Positions 6,439 to 7,351 of a stretch of DNA of 7,351 nt are shown one piece after another. The notes below the pieces were generated by a model that saw only the letters and a list, made by a program, of their open reading frames with translations, was not told where the DNA came from and searched no databases. The stretch is from Lachnospiraceae bacterium. GTDB taxonomy: Bacteria > Bacillota > Clostridia > Lachnospirales > Lachnospiraceae. Position 1 is the first letter of the stretch; the number at the start of each line of letters is the position of its first letter. The stretch spans positions 4,930 through 12,280 of the forward strand of contig JAAVAF010000034.1 in the NCBI GenBank assembly GCA_014804225.1, given 5' to 3'. A program made the position numbers and the translations under genes.

Positions 6439-6445
6439 TATTTCC

Positions 6446-6475
6446 ATTATAGCGTATTATGGGGAAGGCTGTCAA
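6446..6475 (-). promoter_or_regulatory. Consensus sigma-A promoter of the symporter gene
   Basis: On the minus strand, TTGACA (6475-6470) and TATAAT (6451-6446) are both perfect consensus hexamers, separated by 18 bases. The start should fall near 6439, giving a leader of about 128 bases before the ATG at 6311. Such a strong core promoter normally needs repression or leader control, which fits the operator-like and hairpin sequences just downstream. It starts about 28 bases after the stop of the esterase-like gene upstream. Confidence 0.85.
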
Positions 6476-6487
6476 CAATCGGTACTT

Positions 6488-6499
6488 ATTTCATGAAAT
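6488..6499. repeat. Perfect palindrome ATTTCATGAAAT upstream of the symporter promoter
   Basis: This 12-base perfect palindrome is centred about 20 bases upstream of the -35 box of the symporter promoter and begins 3 bases from the stop of the upstream gene. The position suits an activator site. It is made of the halves ATTTCA and TGAAAT, which also build the inverted repeat at 6398-6416 in the opposite order. There is no U tract long enough to call it a terminator of the esterase-like gene. Confidence 0.35.
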
Positions 6500-6502
6500 T
6501 TT

Positions 6503-7351
6503 CTATTTAATGGAATTAGCAACCCCTAAAATATCGGAGAGCGCAGCATATACTTTTTCTGCCATTCTCATAAATCCGAGCGCGTTAGGATGCGTGCCGT
6601 CAACGGTGCACTCTGCTCTGCCGTATGTCCCGAAAAAGGTTTCTCCGTCCAAGAACCAAACATTTTTATCGCCGTGTTTTTTTGCGTTGGCATAGGTGGT
6701 GTAGATGACTTCTTTTCTTGCTTGTAAATCAGCTTTGCCTTTGTCGTTATCCGGTTTGCTCATCATCAATATAGGAAGATCGGGGTGTGCCGCTCTAACT
6801 GTTTGGAAAAATGTTTCATGCGTGTCTGCAAGCTGCTTTACGTCATTTGCGTTGTGGTCGTAATCGTATACAAATACACTCATGTCGGTTAAGGACGCAA
6901 TATATCGAGCGAATATTTGTTCACCCCTTGCGGAGCCGGAAAAGCCGAAGTTGCGATAGTCCGCATCAAGCCAGCGGCATACGATGCTGGTGTAGGCATT
7001 GCCTGCGCGCGACGCGCAGCCTCCTTCTGTAATGGAAGAGCCGTAAAAGACAATCGGGTTTGCGATTGTGTATGCAGGCGCTTCTTCGATTTCAGCCGTA
7101 TCGTCTATTCCGGTTTCCATAGAAAGAAGATGATCGTTTCTTGGGAGATTAATGGTCACGATTTCCATTGTATTCTTTTTGATAAATGTTTTCTCTACGC
7201 TGATTTCTTCCATGACATGACAATTCGGGGCAATATAGCCGAGATATTCGGAGTCGATTCCCTTGCCAAGGTAGATGTCTGCTCCGGCGGAGCCGGACAG
7301 TGGGATATTGATGTCTTCTTTGGTTTGGTTCAATGTCATGCGAATTGTGAG
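6503..7351 (-). CDS. GxDLY-domain SGNH/GDSL esterase-like hydrolase (5' end outside window)
   Basis: The frame stays open to the right edge, so the protein is at least 282 residues. Positions below count from the in-frame ATG at 7339, which lacks a ribosome binding site and is probably internal. Residues 16-25 (GSAGADIYLG) match the GxDLY motif that names the N-terminal domain found before Lipase_GDSL_3-type esterases, and residues 94-270 form the SGNH hydrolase domain. Its blocks are visible: GSSITEG with nucleophile S102, NFGFSGSARGE (130-140) with the oxyanion-hole glycine, DYDHNAN (159-165) with N163, and DGTHPNALGF with D247 and H250. The family cleaves ester bonds, often acetyl or acyl groups on carbohydrates; the substrate here is unknown. 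No export signal can be judged because the start is missing. It is followed after 191 bases by the symporter gene on the same strand. Confidence 0.88.
   Translation of the reverse strand, partial: LTIRMTLNQTKEDINIPLSGSAGADIYLGKGIDSEYLGYIAPNCHVMEEISVEKTFIKKNTMEIVTINLPRNDHLLSMETGIDDTAEIEEAPAYTIANPIVFYGSSITEGGCASRAGNAYTSIVCRWLDADYRNFGFSGSARGEQIFARYIASLTDMSVFVYDYDHNANDVKQLADTHETFFQTVRAAHPDLPILMMSKPDNDKGKADLQARKEVIYTTYANAKKHGDKNVWFLDGETFFGTYGRAECTVDGTHPNALGFMRMAEKVYAALSDILGVANSIK

Larger units (their letters stand above)
6344..6439 (-). promoter_or_regulatory. Candidate structured leader (three-way junction) of the symporter mRNA
   Basis: This stretch is transcribed as the symporter 5' leader. 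Closing stem: ACTTTAACGC (6344-6353 on the plus strand) is the exact reverse complement of GCGTTAAAGT (6430-6439), giving 10 base pairs. Enclosed hairpin A: 6398-6405 with 6409-6416, 8 pairs and a three-base loop. Enclosed hairpin B: 6367-6373 with 6378-6384, 7 pairs and a four-base loop. The outer stem would start at about the first transcribed base and end 18 bases before the Shine-Dalgarno GGGAGG. The 5' arm of hairpin B with its flank reads ATGCCT in the mRNA (6385-6380) and could instead pair with AGGCAT (6323-6318), which overlaps the Shine-Dalgarno end. I recognise no known riboswitch family. The repeats could also be DNA operators. Confidence 0.4.

Noticed and set aside
6344..6439. tRNA or MITE-like element
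   Set aside because: The cloverleaf-like fold has no T-loop, anticodon arm geometry or acceptor CCA. The 10-base terminal repeats lack a target duplication or a second copy in the window.
7330..7339. ATG 7339 as the true start of the SGNH hydrolase gene
   Set aside because: No ribosome binding site precedes it, the frame is open to the window edge, and the GxDLY domain would be truncated. The gene is treated as partial.

Overview
The window reads as chromosomal DNA of a motile, low-to-mid GC Firmicute. A member of the Clostridia, perhaps Lachnospiraceae, is my best guess. This rests on strong purine-rich ribosome binding sites, sigma-A type promoters, an OmpR-type regulator followed by a one-membrane-segment kinase, and a dCache chemoreceptor without a CheR-tethering tail. 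I cannot name the genus. No rRNA, tRNA, CRISPR array, transposase or phage gene is visible, and no gene-free stretch exceeds 300 bases.

Layout. On the minus strand at the left edge is a two-component operon: an OmpR/PhoB-type response regulator (178-858), then the first 57 codons of its histidine kinase (1-173), cut by the window edge. Divergent from it on the plus strand come an isochorismatase-like cysteine hydrolase (1006-1533), a GufA/ZupT-type ZIP metal transporter (1679-2461) and a methyl-accepting chemotaxis protein with a periplasmic dCache sensor (2619-4703). A hairpin terminator at 4724-4760 looks usable from both sides. It separates the chemoreceptor from a converging minus-strand pair: a sodium:solute symporter (4779-6311) and, upstream of it, a GxDLY/SGNH esterase-like protein that runs off the right edge (6503-7351).

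The genes look mostly like independent units. Each has its own ribosome binding site, and most have a recognisable promoter. The kinase and regulator are tightly coupled. The ZIP gene has a DtxR/MntR-like palindrome where transcription should start, which suggests metal-dependent repression. The esterase and symporter could belong to one scavenging route (release an acyl- or sugar-linked solute, then import it), but the symporter also has its own very strong promoter.

The most unusual part is the 191-base gap upstream of the symporter. It carries a consensus sigma-A promoter, a near-perfect palindrome exactly at the expected transcription start, a 19-base inverted repeat, a 12-base palindrome upstream of the -35, and a leader that can fold into a closed three-way junction. 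One arm of that junction could instead pair with the symporter Shine-Dalgarno region. It is either a densely packed operator region or an undescribed cis-acting RNA; both readings are given.
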